Shown: positions 1-9,371 of the stretch, piece after piece | Layout of the letters: the number at the start of each line of letters is the position of its first letter | Numbering within the stretch: the stretch's first letter is position 1 | DNA from: Senecio squalidus | Taxonomy: Eukaryota; Streptophyta; Magnoliopsida; Asterales; Asteraceae | DNA length: 64,000 bases | Reading direction: 5' to 3' | Assembly (NCBI GenBank): GCA_910822075.1 | Contig: CAJVGC010000582.1 | Span: forward strand, 22,643,848-22,707,847 | Translations under genes and position numbers: made by a program | The notes under the pieces: generated by a model | What the model saw: only the letters and a program-made list of their open reading frames with translations | Database searches by the model: none | Told to the model about the DNA's origin: nothing

Positions 1-835
1 TTTATAATAGAATTTAGGTTTAATAATATTTTAATTACAAAACTTTCATACTTTTTTCGTTTTAACCACAAAACCTTCTTTTTTTTTAAACGTTTTTACT
101 CTAAAGTTTGTTGATTTGTTGAACAAATCACAAAGTTTTAATCCTTTTATCGTTTTAAAAAAAAACTTTATTTTGTAACATTTATACTCTAAAATTTCGT
201 TAACTTGTTGAAAACACAAATGTTGCTTTGACTTAATGTAAAATCCCATTTATACTTGACTATTGGTGATAACCGGAATTTGAACGATGTATCGTCCATT
301 AAAAATGTGATCAGTGAAATTTTTGTGGGCCTATGGGTGTTGTGAGAGCTCTTGGTTTGGTTAATGACGATAATATCAACATGATTAAAGCCGTTACAAG
401 TCAAAACGGATTGACCCGATAACATTTAATCGACTATTTTTCTTATGAAAAATGAATGCGTTAATTATAATTGCAAAAAAGTAATTATTATAACAGAAAT
501 CTAATTCGTAGAATTCTTTGTTTAGAATTACTTGTTTGGTTAGTGGTGATAATATCATAAACCGTTAAGTATAAATGGATTTTTTCATTAAATCAAAGAA
601 AATCCAGTGATTTTTTCAACAAGTCAACGAAACTTTAGAGTAAAAATGTTTTTAAAAAAAGTTTTATGGTTAAAACGATAAAATAATGAAAGTTCTATGA
701 TTTTTTCAACAAGTTAACGAAACTTTATAGCAAAAACATTACAAATTTTTTTCTTATGGTTAAAAAAAAAAAATGAAAGTTTTGCGATTAAAACATTATT
801 AACCCTTAAATTTATGGACAAAACATTTTACCTAA
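1..835. repeat. Foldback (inverted-repeat) element, left edge may lie outside the window
   Basis: The first ~240 bases and bases ~565-830 are imperfect inverted copies of each other. Both arms carry the same A/T-rich words (GTTAACGAAACTTTA, ATGGTTAAAACGATAAAA and their complements), and each arm is itself built of about two diverged ~115-bp units. The ~320-bp centre shows no coding potential. This is the layout of a MITE-like or foldback element. No target duplication can be checked because the left end meets the window edge. The short reading frames here look like chance. Confidence 0.5.
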
Positions 836-1754
836 AACGTAAAAAGACTGTATAGTAATAAATATAAAGTTGAGGGACTAGTTTTGAATTTTCTCTAGTC
901 TTGCTTTTCATTCATCTCCAGCAAACAGTGTGATAAAAATGGGGATTCACAAACCCTAAAAATTAAAAAATAATCGAAAAGGTATGTTATTTAAAATTCA
1001 AATTATTCAATAAATTATCTCTTTTCTGAAAGAGTTTATTAAGCTAATAAGCATAATCCTTTTTGAATTAGCTTATTAGGTTTTCTAAAATGTGTTTTTA
1101 CTTTTAGCTTAAATAAGCAGTTAAGCAGAATATCCGTTTTGTTTGATTTGCATTGTCCTCAATCTTTAATGTATCATGTAGTTTTGTCTGTTGTTTTCCT
1201 TGCTGTGTTCATAACATAAAGCCGGTTGGAACGTTTTATGCATTTGACATTTGGTAGGCTTTCAAGTCGTTTGATCCGGTCGACCCATTTGAGGTGTTTC
1301 CTTTCTTAGTTCAATCGTTTAGCATAACTCGTGGGATCCGTTATAAAACATAACTCAATATCAACCCGATTGTTTATAGATGGGTCAGAAATGGCACCCC
1401 TAAGTGTTAATCATAACATTTAGCCATTTACTTACAAATAATTGTTACTGATCTGGAACTTCCAGTTCTGTTACTTATTTCTCAGAAGGCATATTCGGCT
1501 ACAAACATTGTTTGGGTGGAACATACATTATGTTGATGCAACGGAATGTCTCTCGTGTAGGTCTTCTGGTTACATCCTGTAATCCTTATATAACAGTTGT
1601 CTATGGTAGAGTATTCAATTCCCTCCATTGCGTAAAGCACTTTAATATTAGAAGAGTTTAAAAAACCACGTTATCGACTTATTTATAATCAGTATAATGA
1701 AACATATTGAATCTTTTCTGCTAAGGTAAGTTTTGCCGTTTCTCTTATTTTTAG
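836..1754. other. Intergenic, no gene recognised
   Basis: AT-rich sequence without a convincing reading frame. It holds a few dispersed phrases of the GACCCATTT type seen elsewhere in the window. I see no RNA gene or transposon end here. Confidence 0.5.
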
Positions 1755-1909
1755 GTTTTTCTGAAGAGTCGTGGACCGCCAATGTGATTGAACCATCAAT
1801 CCAGATAATCAAATCTTGTTTAGACTATGATGCAAGTTTCGAAGCAACAAATGGAACCAAAGGATTAACATTGATAGAAAGGGATTTATGGACACAACAC
1901 ATATGCAAG
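1755..1909 (+). pseudogene. Orphan exon-like segment, source gene not recognised
   Basis: A 155-bp open segment is bounded by a good acceptor (TTTTTAG at the left) and a good donor (AAG|GTTAGT at the right). It encodes about 51 residues with non-repetitive, protein-like composition, including EESWTANVIEPSIQIIKSC and ERDLWTQHICK. A second tiny segment at about 2457-2478 also has acceptor and donor consensus. I found no convincing neighbouring exons, start or stop, and do not recognise the family. It could be an exon remnant of a degraded gene, a fragment captured by a transposon, or chance. Confidence 0.3.
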
Positions 1910-2689
1910 GTTAGTTCTATGTTGGTATTTTTACATTTACGTGGCAGTTTTAACAGTTATTTATCTTAACTTGAAAATTGAACGGTTCAAAGTCCTAAAT
2001 GACTTGTTTTGATCCATTACCAACCCGCCTACTTTCCCGTATTACCGCATTTAGTTTACGTTTTGCATGAGCTGTTTATAGTCCTTCCATCCGTAACTCC
2101 CAACACCTTTCGAGTTTAAAATATGATAAAAGGCTACTTGATTTAAACTACAAATTTGGGACGGGTATAATAGATCTTTAAAAAATAGTTCTGATATTTT
2201 TTTAGAGGTTGCAATATGGGCGTCCCAGGTAATTGGTAACTTTTTAGCACGAGTTTGAACAGGCCTGTTTTTCCCCCCTTTGACCCGCACATAAACATGG
2301 AAGGATTCATCGCAAAAGAGTTTGTAAATTTAGAAAGTCCGGAGACACATAATTGGTGAAACATGGGTCATTGCTAATTAAAGACCCCAATATGTGAATA
2401 CTGCTTATGATTTCCGGTATTAGATTTCACAATCTTCCCTTTTATTTATACATGCAGTCTATTCAACAATATCGGACCGGTAAGTTGTATATTATAGGTC
2501 TGTTACAAACTAACATAATAGATTGATAGATCGACACGAAGTAAAATAATATTTAATGTTTGTGCATAAATGGATTGAATATAAAGATGATTAACGTGAC
2601 TGTAAAGAGCATTGTTTATTTTCCATTTTTAACAATATGAATTCTCGTTAGTGTTTGCAAAATTAAAAAAAACAAACAAACGAATAAAA
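1910..2689. other. Intergenic, no gene recognised
   Basis: AT-rich spacer with short chance frames on both strands. Apart from the tiny exon-like piece noted for the preceding feature I see nothing in it. Confidence 0.5.
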
Positions 2690-2700
2690 GTCCCACATCG
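2690..2700 (+). promoter_or_regulatory. Upstream sequence element (USE), first copy
   Basis: Exact match to the plant snRNA USE consensus RTCCCACATCG, reading GTCCCACATCG. It lies 42 bp upstream of a second exact copy. In plants the USE drives snRNA and other small-RNA genes by Pol II or Pol III. Confidence 0.6.
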
Positions 2701-2742
2701 ACGAGATTTACTTGCAATTAAAACAAATCAACCGTATCCGGT

Positions 2743-2753
2743 GTCCCACATCG
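2743..2753 (+). promoter_or_regulatory. Upstream sequence element (USE), second copy
   Basis: Exact GTCCCACATCG. It ends 24 bp before a TATA box. In plants this shorter USE-TATA spacing (about three helical turns) is typical of Pol III snRNA-type promoters, while about 33-34 bp is typical of Pol II ones. Confidence 0.7.
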
Positions 2754-2777
2754 CCACTAACATGAATTGAAATTGTG

Positions 2778-2785
2778 TTTATATA
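2778..2785 (+). promoter_or_regulatory. TATA box of the USE promoter
   Basis: TTTATATA, 24 bp downstream of the second USE. Transcription would be expected to begin about 25 bp further on, near base 2808. Confidence 0.6.
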
Positions 2786-2807
2786 CCCCACATTTTATCA
2801 ACCTAAC

Positions 2808-3115
2808 GTCGGATTCTTTAGAATGGTGCCCCTTGTTGCGTAATGTGTAGGGTCAGTGGATCTATGGTCTTGTGTCGATAGTCTTCCTTTGATCTTTCTA
2901 CGACCCAGTCATGATTGGGCGGCGTGTTCCGATCATCCCCGATCGGCGGCACAGGAACATACTTAAAATTATACATATTACGCAATAAGCGGCGTGTTCC
3001 GATCATCCCCGATCGGCCGCACAAGAACATACTTAAAATTATACATATTACGCAATAAGGGTTAAAACTTCAAAACTAAAATTTAGATTTCGTGTTCAAG
3101 ATTTCAGTGGATTTT
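2808..3115 (+). ncRNA. Candidate Pol III-type small RNA, about 300 nt, family unknown
   Basis: The start is inferred from the TATA position (a G at 2808). The end is inferred from the first run of four or more T, which is nine T at 3112-3120. No TTTT occurs between, although the surroundings are very AT-rich. The region is unusually GC-rich locally and can fold: CCGATC and GATCGG form a stem around ATCCCC, with an outer TGTT/AACA closure. This hairpin block is present twice (2919-3059). I compared it mentally with U1-U6, U3, U6atac, U11, U12, 7SL, MRP and plant telomerase RNA. None fits, and no telomere template (CCCTAAA-type) is visible. It could be an unknown ncRNA or a USE-promoter fragment carried by a repeat. 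Confidence 0.4.
2919..3059 (+). repeat. Tandem duplication, 70-bp unit x 2
   Basis: Two copies of a 70-bp unit starting GCGGCGTGTTCCGATC at 2919 and 2989, with only a few differences by eye (for example GGCGGCACAGG versus GGCCGCACAAG). Each unit contains the CCGATC...GATCGG hairpin. The duplication lies inside the candidate ncRNA. Confidence 0.85.
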
Positions 3116-3180
3116 TTTTTCTCCCAAAATACTAGTTAAAACTTCAAAACTAAAATTTAGATTTCGTGTTCAAGATTTCA
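3061..3180 (+). repeat. Direct repeat, 46 bp x 2
   Basis: GTTAAAACTTCAAAACTAAA and the following 26 bases at 3061-3106 recur almost exactly at 3135-3180 (period 74). The intervening sequence contains the T9 run at 3112-3120. Confidence 0.85.
3112..3120 (+). terminator. Possible Pol III terminator (T9)
   Basis: A run of nine T, the first T4-or-longer run downstream of the USE/TATA promoter. Pol III terminates at such runs. Support depends on the promoter being active. Confidence 0.4.
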
Positions 3181-3415
3181 TATATTAACTTACTATATTA
3201 TTCACCTGTGTTATAATACGGTTCGTTTAATAATGCTTTCGTAATAAATTCGACTAATGTTTGATAGGTAAATATAAATAAAATTAAATAACAATCTCGT
3301 CATAATTTTGATATATTTTATAAAATCTTATTTAACAGTTTTATAAAATTAATCATATATATTTTGCGAAAATTTTTATAAGTAAACATTTTGTATAATA
3401 TGGTTGTGTAATACA

Positions 3416-3804
3416 CAGTGTTCTAAATAACCCGCCATGGCGTCGCCATGTCTCGCCATTTCTCAAGGCTTGGAGTAGCCGCCATGGCGCCGCCATGTCT
3501 CGCCGTTTCTCAAGGCTTGGAGTAGCCGACACGAAATGATGGATAACTTCTTTGTAAAGCTTGGTTACTATATTTTACATTAGTTGTATATTGATATATG
3601 AAATTATTAACTTTTTATAATTTATTGGTGTTGATATAACTTAATAATAGTAAAAATATATATAAAAGTATATATAAAATTATAAAATATATTAATTTTT
3701 TGCCGCTTTTTCACGCCTTGAAAAACGCCATGTCTCGCCATTTCTTGCAAAGCTTGAGGCTTGCTCATGCCGCCACGCCACGCCTTACGTTATCTATAAC
3801 CTTG
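3416..3804. mobile_element. hAT-like MITE with 8-bp target duplication
   Basis: The left end CAGTGTTCTAAATAAC and the right end read inward, CAAGGTTATAGATAAC, match at 12 of 16 positions. The element is flanked by a perfect 8-bp duplication, GTAATACA, at 3408-3415 and 3805-3812, the size made by hAT transposases. Just inside the ends are GC-rich repeats of CGCCATGTCTCGCCATTTCT, present about three times (two as a ~60-bp tandem), in contrast to the AT-rich middle. There is no coding capacity, so the element is non-autonomous. Confidence 0.85.
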
Positions 3805-3812
3805 GTAATACA

Positions 3813-4157
3813 TAACCATGTATAGTATACTCATATAACTTTTGTATTAATAAAGATGACACACCCTTTTGTTACTAAACAAGTGAAAATGTAAAAGTCA
3901 ACAAAAAAACATGGCATTTTGTTAAAATAAGCAACCTGTTTTTACCAGCAAATTGCCATTATATTTGTTAAACCATAGTAACATTTCACGTTTGATCGGG
4001 ATAATAATACATTTAGTGCATATTAGGAATAAGATAAACACATTAGATCGCAACTCATTTCTTTAAAAACATGTAATAATAAATAAGATGCAATCAGTTT
4101 CTAACAACTAAAGCAGTTGAGATTAATGCAATTATTGGTTGAGTAGCGTAGCTAATT
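3813..4157. other. Intergenic, nothing recognised
   Basis: AT-rich spacer between two transposon-like segments. Confidence 0.5.
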
Positions 4158-5165
4158 CATGCAGTGGCGAGTCTAAGATGGTAATGAAGGTAGGTCCTAA
4201 AACAATTTAGACGACAAAAAGTAATGGATCGAGCGGTTCGGAAATGTTAAACGGGTCGGGTCGAAGATTACTACGAATATACATAAGATAAAAGTAGTAT
4301 CGATTAACAAACAATACAATGCTTAAGTAGTTAAGTCACAATATTTCATATAAGTTTATGTAAGGCGTATACGTTCCACAAATTTTAACAATAAATATGG
4401 AAATAAGTAAAATCGTGTTTACTTAACATGATATTGTCAATGTTGTTTGCTAACTTTAAAATAAAATGTATGGTTCATATAACATAATTAATAAACTTGA
4501 TAAATTTTTAAGTTTATAATTTTATTGGGTATTTATTAGTTTTAGTCACATATTTGTGCTAAAATGAAATATGAATACTATTACTCAACAAGAATAATTG
4601 TTATGATTAACGGATATTAAAAGATAATTTTAGAAAACATAAAGGATTGTTTGTAATTATACAACCCAACAAACAACAGTTAAAAAAAGAATATAAAAGA
4701 AATGTGTTGGGTGAGATTTGAACCCTTGGCCAAAAAAGATTTAAGAATATTTAAAATTCAAAATAACAAAAGGGAGTAACCATTGCACTAGCACCATCTT
4801 TTATTATAATTTTGTAAAACAATTATCTTAGCCAGGTCCTTCTAATTTTTTTAGGTATGTCCTACGAAAAAATTCTATATCGTTTCTAAACGATTCGAAA
4901 ATCTGAATTCATGCTGACCATTCTTTGTCTATAGACTTTGATAGTTGCATATTAATTTTCATTACTTAAAGCTATCGTAAATCAAGGATGAGGATAAAAT
5001 AGGTAGATGTTTTTACTGTAATAATTTTGTTATAATGTAGAAATAATTGTTATATTTATGTTATTTTTGATATTTTACCTATTTAAAAATCAACTTCCTA
5101 CTTTGACTTACACACGCACTTTGTTCACACGAAAAATTTTTGTTGGCTCCGCCCCTATCTCTAGA
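4158..5165. mobile_element. Possible non-autonomous TIR element (~1 kb)
   Basis: The left side carries GCAGTGGCGAGTCTAAGA and the right side, read inward, GAGATAGGGGCGGAGCC, a loose inverted match around GTGGCG/GGGGCGGAG. Such CAGTGGCGGA-type ends are common in plant dispersed elements. The interior at ~4708-4795 contains a tRNA-like stretch on the minus strand (an A-box-like TGGTGCTAGTGCAATGGTTA and a B-box GGGTTCAAATC) without a foldable acceptor stem. No target duplication was established. Confidence 0.35.
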
Positions 5166-5935
5166 AGTATTAAAACAATATTCTCAAAGGAGTACCTACA
5201 ATGATAATGTATCCATTAAGAAAGTGTAGATATGCATAATGTGAAGCAACATCTTAATAACAATAAATATGGAGAGAAAAAAAAGTACAGCTACCAGAAC
5301 CCCGTATTTAATTAAAACTTGTTAGACGATAATGAAAAGAGTAATACATCAAGTTAAAAAGCCACTCAAATTCATAAAACTTAAAGGGTAAAACGGCACT
5401 AATTTGTCATGTACTAAGAATACTTGTATAAAGATGTCCTTAATGTTTTCAACAAAGTCGGGATATTTGTGTTTATACGCTTTAGAATTTACAATCATGA
5501 GAAACATATAAATAGAAGGTGTGACATATCTCAAGAGCTTAATAATAATAATATTAAAAATAATAATTTATATAAATTATTCATATGTTTAATCTCAAAT
5601 TACAAATGTTATCTCTAAGTTTAAACACTTGTATTAATTATCTCTATTGTTTACCTTAAATTCCGAATCTCAATAATACTTTAAAAAGTTACATCATTCT
5701 TCAACTTAGAAACGACTAATTATATTTTTCGTCTATAAATTGTAACCGATATGTATCTTAGACACGAAATGTGTAGTTTGTTAACGGTGATTTTAGCTGT
5801 ACTTTTTAACGGAACAACCATATTAGGGACGAAAAACGTAAGCCTTAAGGAGACAAATGATGCAGTTTTTTAAAATTTATAGACGAAATTCGTAACTGGA
5901 TATCAACCATAACAACACTCTATGTAATTTACTAT

Positions 5936-6018
<83 letters not shown>

Positions 6019-6019
6019 C

Positions 6020-6055
<36 letters not shown>

Positions 6056-8326
6056 CAAAAGTTTGAAAAGGGTAAAAGAAAGAAAATGTTTAGGTTTTAA
6101 GTTGGTGTGAGGAAGGTAAAGAGGGTGGCTATGTGGTAAATTAAATTTGTATATGTAAATTATATTAATCGATAATTATTAATAACCTTAATCAAATAAA
6201 CTCGTAAGCTATAACATACAACCATTTAGTTTTATTTCTTACATAAGGTCTACTTGTACGATCATTTTTCAATCGAGTTTTCTATAAACGAGTTTTGCAA
6301 TTGTGCATTTGAATTGAACTCAACTCAACCCGATAGTTTGTCGAGCCTACATTCAAAATTGAGAATGATAATGAAAACTCAATTAGCAAAAAGTATAAAA
6401 AAACAATTTTGAGAACCATATTAACTTCTAAGACAATTTATTTGAACTTGTTTAGTAACAAATTAGTTCATTTATCCGTTAAGGTTAGATGGAAAAACCA
6501 CGGAGGAGGAGTAGAGTATATTTGCTACAAAATAAAACTCTCCTCTAACAATGCGCATATATACCACTGTCACTTTTATGGGTGGGTGGGGTTAAAAATC
6601 ATACGTCTAGACGTTTGTCAGTTAACTCGTCCATCGGAAGCCAACCTACTAACGCTCTTTTCATTCGAGTCCAAACAAAGTAAAATTTGAAAAATTATAG
6701 TTCAAATTTAGTTCCAGTAATATATAAATAACCCTTCAAAAACCACAAAACAATTGAATAACTACACCTAAAATCTAGAAAACAAGATTATGAAGATCGA
6801 CATGTTACATACCGTAATCGTCAATTGATATGGCTAACAATCCCAAATTAATATGAGTAACAATCACAAAAACTTAAGAATCGGCCACTTTTTTTAGAAT
6901 AATTCACACTTCCTTACGACTAAATACCGTTAGGCTACAAATCCCTTTGGCGACATTCTTACAAATTGATCATAATATCGTCCTATATAACAATATCACA
7001 ATAATGTGATTATACTAATACTAGTAGTAGAATTAAAAACTAGTTGCAAAAAAAAAAAATCCGACAAAAGAACCACATCAAACAACTGATATGGTAACAG
7101 ACTAACACGAGAAGCACCACATAAACGATTCGGAATCATAAGAAGCCCAGCAGTAGCAGCTCCATAGTATGATTCACCGTGCAGAACATGGCGGTGACTA
7201 GAGTGGCATATCCGGCGGCTTGTGTACCCTTCACATAGGCTGTTTTTATACGCTCTTGAAACGGTTTCCTTTTGATGATGATCTGTTTTACCTAATTCAT
7301 ACGGATTTGGTACCTTTTCAGAAGTTATGTCTCACTCCCAAGTCCCAACATCAAACATGTTTGAGCTTATCTTATTTGTTATTATGCCCATTTTCGAGCT
7401 TAATAGTTTATTATGCATTTTACTATAATATTAATGAATCATGAAAATGAACTTGCTAAACATAAATCAAAAGCAGATAAACTCGTAAGCGTGGAAGGGA
7501 ACTAGACAAACACATTCTAAGATTGAATGTAAATCTCGTACCAATTCTAGCAATTGTCATTGCTTTGTACAACTCCAAAACAAGCAAGCATGTTGAGGTG
7601 AAATTCAGACTCGTTAAAGACGAACAGCAAGTGTTATTTTTACTCTTTAAAGGTTATTTACTTAAATGAAGTAATTAGTACTACGATTCTTGGTAATTAT
7701 CAGACCTACCAGTACACTCACAATTTGATCCTCTTTAGAAAGGCTTTTTATTATTTTAGATCATATTCGACCTTGTTCATTCTTTCAAACGGTCGGTTTC
7801 GTCTAAAGAATCAATTAATATTATTGAAAACGGTTTGAAACCTATTAATATTGTCCTCTCGAGTTCTTTTTGTAGAAGAAAAGAAAATAAGGAAAAACAA
7901 TATAAAATTAGAAAAATGTTATATGCTGTCAACATCATGTAATGTTATATGCGGATATAATCTGTATATATATAAAATTTGGAGGTTAAATGTGTAACCA
8001 ACATATTTGTTCTATAAAATTTGAAATTTGGTGTTCTTAAGTGTTTTCTTTGTAAAAGAGACGAAATAAATCAACGAAAAATAAAAAGAAATTATAACTA
8101 GTTTTTCTTCATAAATTTTATAATCATATTAATAGTGTGAAGAAAATAACTTTTAAGTATCACAAGAAGTAAAAAAGAACAATATAACCCTATTCAATCA
8201 TCTCATAAAAACATTTTACTCTTCAAATCTATTGTTTCATAATCCAACACATAATTCAAATTTCAATTATGTATATAGAGTCGCATGATATATCAACCAT
8301 ATCTTTACAAAATTACCTGTAATTGT
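5166..8326. other. Intergenic spacer, no gene recognised
   Basis: Three kilobases of AT-rich sequence with only short chance frames. The one clear structure is the AAT microsatellite near 5.9-6.05 kb. The frame at 6409-6690 has no recognisable domain. Confidence 0.5.
5933..6053. repeat. (AAT)n microsatellite
   Basis: About 120 bp of nearly perfect TAA/AAT trinucleotide, with a short AAAACAAT interruption near 6013. Confidence 0.95.
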
Positions 8327-8331
8327 GAATT

Positions 8332-8792
8332 TGAACAAATCTATAACACCAACAGCGATAAGAACAAGAACGTATTTGTATTACCCGAGAATCAATAACA
8401 CCAACAAATGAAATCACTTCAACAATCTCTCAACTATTACAAGACTAATATTGAATTCAGACTAAACAAAAGATTACGATTTGTAATCTTTACAATACTC
8501 GAAACCCTAATTTGGGAACAATAGAGAGAGAGAGAAAGTTGCAGTCACATTAACACTAAAACGTTTATAATGGGTATTATATAGTGCCAAATATTACAGC
8601 TTCAACCTTTAACTTCCAATGTGACAACCCAGCCCTTCAACATCTATATTTCCACTCCAAGAGATAAATAACCACACCACTTTGACTACTTGACATCTTC
8701 AGTCCCTCTACTTATAACTGCATAAAAACCGACTAAGTTAGATAACAGTTTTAACCCAAGTTAGGATTGATATTAGAGACGTCTTTCGAACA
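8332..8792 (-). repeat. 3' LTR of the copia element
   Basis: 461 bp, TGAACAAATC...TTTCGAACA on the plus strand. It carries only a short GA run (AGAGAGAGAGAGAAAG near 8523-8537), where the other LTR has ~85 bp. Confidence 0.95.
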
Positions 8793-9371
8793 TTCCCCCT
8801 CAATCCTAACTTGGAAGGCATTAAAAAGCCCCAACTTAGTACACAAATATTTGTGTTGAGTAGGGGGAAGCCCTTTTGTAAACACATCGGCAAGCTGATC
8901 TGCAGAGTCAACTTTAATCAGCTTAAGTACACCAGAACAGACTTTTTCACGAACCACATGTAAGTCTATATCAAAATGCTTAGTCCGCTCATGGAATACA
9001 GGATTATTTGCTATCATCATCGCGGCCTTATCGTCACAGTAGAAATCAACAGGGGTTAAATCATGTATTTTCATATCATGCAATAAATTTATTAACCACA
9101 AGGTTTCACAAGTAGCAGCAGCCATGGCTCGGTACTCTGCTTCAGCAGAAGACCTGGAGACCGTAGGCTGCTTCTTACTTTTCCATGACACAAGAGAATT
9201 CCCAACATATACACAAAAACCAGTAACAGAACGTCGAGATATTTGACAACGACCCCAATCAGAATCAACATAAACAGATAACTGGACACTACTAGATTTA
9301 CACAATTGAATACCTTGTCCAGGAGCAGCTTTAAGGTATCTAAGTACCCTCAAAGCAAGACTAAAATGCAG
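8751..9371 (-). CDS. RNase H part of the copia polyprotein (after the internal stop)
   Basis: Continues the reverse transcriptase frame after the stop at 9372-9374. The start-to-end order shows LRVLRYLK, then YVDSDWGRC, SWKSKKQPTVSRSSAEAEYR and the KHFDIDLHVVRE region, all hallmarks of copia RNase H with the acidic DSDW and AEAEY residues. It runs into the 3' LTR. RNase H removes the RNA strand of the RNA:DNA hybrid in the particle. It is in frame with the upstream pol, so one nonsense change separates the two parts. Confidence 0.9.
   Translation of the reverse strand: MHFSLALRVLRYLKAAPGQGIQLCKSSSVQLSVYVDSDWGRCQISRRSVTGFCVYVGNSLVSWKSKKQPTVSRSSAEAEYRAMAAATCETLWLINLLHDMKIHDLTPVDFYCDDKAAMMIANNPVFHERTKHFDIDLHVVREKVCSGVLKLIKVDSADQLADVFTKGLPPTQHKYLCTKLGLFNAFQVRIEGECSKDVSNINPNLG
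8793..8802 (-). other. Polypurine tract
   Basis: On the minus strand TGAGGGGGAA lies directly against the 3' LTR. It would prime plus-strand DNA synthesis. Confidence 0.8.

Noticed and set aside
2818..3030. 70-residue protein on the minus strand
   Set aside because: It overlaps the 70-bp tandem duplication and has no recognisable domain; openness follows from local GC content.
2808..3115. Telomerase RNA gene
   Set aside because: The promoter type fits plant telomerase RNA, but no template of the CCCTAAA kind is present in the predicted transcript.
4708..4800. tRNA gene on the minus strand
   Set aside because: A-box-like and B-box-like words are present, but acceptor and anticodon stems do not form. 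It looks like a tRNA-derived part of a repeat.
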